Under the pieces are notes generated by a model. It was given only the letters and a program-made list of their open reading frames with translations, was not told the DNA's origin and searched no databases. The translations under genes were made by a program, and so were the position numbers. 64,000 bases of DNA, from contig NZ_CM001555.1 of the NCBI RefSeq assembly GCF_000275865.1, positions 1,261,706-1,325,705 on the forward strand. The letters run 5' to 3'. Of this stretch, positions 62,701 to 64,000 are shown piece after piece (within the stretch, counting starts at the first letter, position 1; each line of letters opens with the position of its first letter). The DNA is from Methanofollis liminatans DSM 4140. GTDB taxonomy: Archaea > Halobacteriota > Methanomicrobia > Methanomicrobiales > Methanofollaceae.

Positions 62701-64000
62701 AACCCCACGAACCCGTCCCCGAAGAGGCCATCGAGGTGCTGAAAGAGGGGGTGCAGACCCTCCGCGGTCCCCTTAAGAGGGCAACAGAACGGTATAATGC
62801 TGTGGAGAAGGAACACCACTTCGAGTCCCTTGGCCTGGAGAAGGCGGAGGGGGCCTTCAACAGCCACGCACCAGAGCCCTATCTCCGGAACCCGGCACTC
62901 CTCGACGCCTCGCCATTTGAAGCGGACCTGGAGGGGCTGGAGGACGTACGTGTGCGTACCCGTAGCGAGATCGCGGCCCTGCACGGTGCACACACAGAGG
63001 CGGATGACGAACGGAGAGACTTGGATGCCCAGTACCGGAACTATGAGGTGCTCGACGGTGTCTATCATTTTGCGGGGAAGACACCTCTTCCAGCCAGAGA
63101 CCTGGTCCCCTATGCTGATCTCCGGCAGGAACTTGCTTCAAACGATGCACGGGTGAAAAAAAGCAGGAAAAATTTTGAGGGCAGAAAAAATATGGTCATC
63201 GAAGACCTCAGCAGGGTCACCGTCGCAGTCGAGTTCGTAAACGAGATCAGGACAAAACTCAGGGCGGCGGAAAACCTGGACGAGGCATACTCCACCCGCC
63301 AGAGCCTGGACGAATCTGCCGGGATGATCAGGTCGGACATCGCCATAACCAGGGAGATGGTGGACGGGCTGCGCGAAGCCGAGACAAAGATCGTCGCTCA
63401 GGCTCTTGGTATAGCACGGCAATACAGGGACTACCTGAAAAAGTTCCCGACAGCCTCGAAGATCGAGATCGACGGGCGGACGTATGAGATGGTGCATATC
63501 AACTTCGAGACATGCGAGTATTCCAGCGAGGTGGCGGAGGGGACGATGCACCAGTACATTCAGGACCTCACCCACCAGATCCAGACTGGCGAGATCGGGC
63601 GGAAAGAACTGGAAAAAGCGCTCATGCCCGACCAGCTGGTGGGCAGGGTGCTGGACATGGAGCAGATCATCGTCAAAATACGCAAGATCGACATAGCCTC
63701 TCACCCCCTCCAGGAGTGGGAGAAGATCAAGGCCTCAGATGGTCAGGAGAATACGATGTATATCATCTTCCTCGTGGTCATCATGTCCGCGATCCGGGAG
63801 GTCGTCGTCGACCGGTATGATATGAAGACCGCAAAGGTGCTTATTGTCGACAATCCCTTCGGTTCGACGGGGGCACACTATCTCTGGGAGAAGATCGGGT
63901 CGATCCTTGAGCGCAACAACGTCCAGATCATCTGCTCGGGGCATAATATCGGTGCAGATGTGAGAGAGTTCTTCCCGGTCAACCATATTCTAACCGAGGA
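59712..64000 (+). CDS. jetC: JetC, SMC-like ATPase of Wadjet (3' end beyond the window)
   Basis: The frame starts with ATGCCTAAACTCCAG, overlapping the jetB stop by eight bases, and stays open to the window edge, about 1429 codons, close to the full length of JetC. Walker A is LRNGGGKSVLLMLML (about residue 37) and Walker B VLIVDNPFGSTGAHYLWE (about residue 1380), followed by IICSGHNIGADVREF. Between them are two long coiled coils with a hinge. JetC extrudes DNA loops and presents small circular DNA to JetD for cutting. Confidence 0.9.
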   Translation, partial: MPKLQRVRVVNAQFDDGRGIYEDFTMPFYSRNATYELRNGGGKSVLLMLMLQCILPNTSLDPNHPFKDMFRGGDQNRTTHILAEWELEEGIAEKKYLLTGFCAKRRSDQDEGEKNDGIKYFSYIHLYDRQNDLDLKNIPLCWRERGDFVVRDYADSQRMLREKAKAGYDIWATDVRKEYLEKIQTYCLLEPEWEFIKQINRQENFLKSYFREFRSSRTLVEKLLIKTIERCLQHKQSLRTGEETGGSNEKSLADALYQCQEELKRLQEEQKCLHDYEHLLDGITTLQEANQEMIGSFQAFEESKQRAASQYAAHREALARKEEEIRDLQERAAGKEAALHSIETDIEMTGLIVQNVRVNLLRQSLEKVGGEKTHLEEAVEAQEHEVKCAWAVNKYLRYREALAEVRKNEEYIENTTRDHLEIFTRLQRLGKTLLAHSLREKQRVTDDLQRGEDEAEALKEANTKLERALGGITTRIEENRLAIDNLERQIAELDEEEADLHQKHKQCPRVDTGLSDQIPTLIEATERRITRENDACALLSAEIDERKRRLDRNEVSEKGLREQIDLRNRDIDRVKREVEAYTAEEQAAHQIAGLYGTDEVETCRAHLNDRIGELQESLRDLKDRRTSLEKELEGVLHYGVALNRDTLDALDTLREKYAEVMSGAEYLKDLPPDEREESLANAPWLSKAILLLPQDYETIVHSPSVLPALVQDASVVITSYGYLREKRVLTLGDVYIPSRPPKHTLRVLDSDREAERLRKEISRINDESIRTGEELEGARKNEEALRSFVLRFPPGYQEQKEAEIRGYAEARDEKVALHAAVQKEIEDDRDALPEIEARLEKKREEVNLFERKRLLLLNIQEISGKKKEASKGLQQKIQYGKEYEAALEQTEAGIARGTLDLKNKEQSNRQLNAHLRTVTGACAEYREYEKDEVDLLPDTDISRLTTDYHAAKDAVDGVNKNIGHVREMITRDRREAEEALADIKNLQVSIAEIEARKPHEPVPEEAIEVLKEGVQTLRGPLKRATERYNAVEKEHHFESLGLEKAEGAFNSHAPEPYLRNPALLDASPFEADLEGLEDVRVRTRSEIAALHGAHTEADDERRDLDAQYRNYEVLDGVYHFAGKTPLPARDLVPYADLRQELASNDARVKKSRKNFEGRKNMVIEDLSRVTVAVEFVNEIRTKLRAAENLDEAYSTRQSLDESAGMIRSDIAITREMVDGLREAETKIVAQALGIARQYRDYLKKFPTASKIEIDGRTYEMVHINFETCEYSSEVAEGTMHQYIQDLTHQIQTGEIGRKELEKALMPDQLVGRVLDMEQIIVKIRKIDIASHPLQEWEKIKASDGQENTMYIIFLVVIMSAIREVVVDRYDMKTAKVLIVDNPFGSTGAHYLWEKIGSILERNNVQIICSGHNIGADVREFFPVNHILTE

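Noticed and set aside
1-64000. CRISPR arrays, tRNA or rRNA genes
   Set aside because: Looked for regularly spaced repeats and for conserved RNA sequences between genes; none were seen despite the CARF protein near 1258.

Overview
The window comes from an archaeon, most likely a methanogen of the Methanomicrobiales (the order is inferred from overall character and GC content, not from a marker gene). The archaeal call rests on a TATA-binding protein paralogue at 32225-32743, a DUF365 protein, an archaeal-type integrase remnant with a zinc ribbon, and Shine-Dalgarno sites of the GGAGGTGA type. No rRNA, tRNA or CRISPR array was seen. Nearly every gene has a defence or DNA-processing role, so this is a large defence island.

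Layout. (1) 1-2241: a prokaryotic viperin (minus strand) faces a CARF-type winged-helix regulator (plus strand) across a short region holding an inverted repeat; a 42-residue SMP-like protein follows. (2) 3086-7503: a YhaO/YhaN (Mre11/SbcC-like) nuclease-ATPase pair. (3) 7513-7815: a small element with terminal inverted repeats. (4) 8014-20382: membrane-anchored TerB-domain protein, BrxD-like ATPase, BrxHI-like helicase, then an AddB-like nuclease and an AddA-like helicase-nuclease. (5) 20401-22682: an archaeal ATPase with a C-terminal nuclease-like domain, coupled to an ADP-ribosylglycohydrolase, behind stacked palindromes. (6) 22783-26363: McrB and McrC. (7) 26772-31187: a zinc-finger/coiled-coil protein, an integrase remnant, a PARIS-like AriA/AriB pair, a 96-bp element with perfect 8-bp target duplications, and two tiny genes.

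(8) 31501-52571, minus strand: a type 1 BREX operon, brxA-brxB-brxC-pglX-pglZ-brxL. Between pglX and pglZ lie three AT-richer cargo genes: a small protein, a zinc-hook ATPase with a C-terminal HEPN-like motif (RloC-like) and a dGTPase. Behind brxL come an EVE protein, a DUF91/DUF5655 nuclease, a DUF365 protein and the divergent TBP. (9) 52832-55504: an XPB-like helicase with C-terminal HEAT repeats. (10) 56382 to the end: a Wadjet operon (jetD-jetA-jetB-jetC, probably type II), with jetC running off the window.

Together the genes cover nucleotide-analogue chain terminators (viperin), modified-DNA restriction (McrBC), methylation-based exclusion (BREX), anti-restriction sensing (PARIS), plasmid cleavage (Wadjet), dNTP depletion (dGTPase) and probably tRNA or RNA cleavage (RloC-like). 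The least expected parts are the TBP paralogue whose first repeat has lost its usual phenylalanines, the RloC-like plus dGTPase cargo inside BREX, and the viperin/CARF pair with its own candidate operator. All assignments come from reading the sequence; no database search was run.
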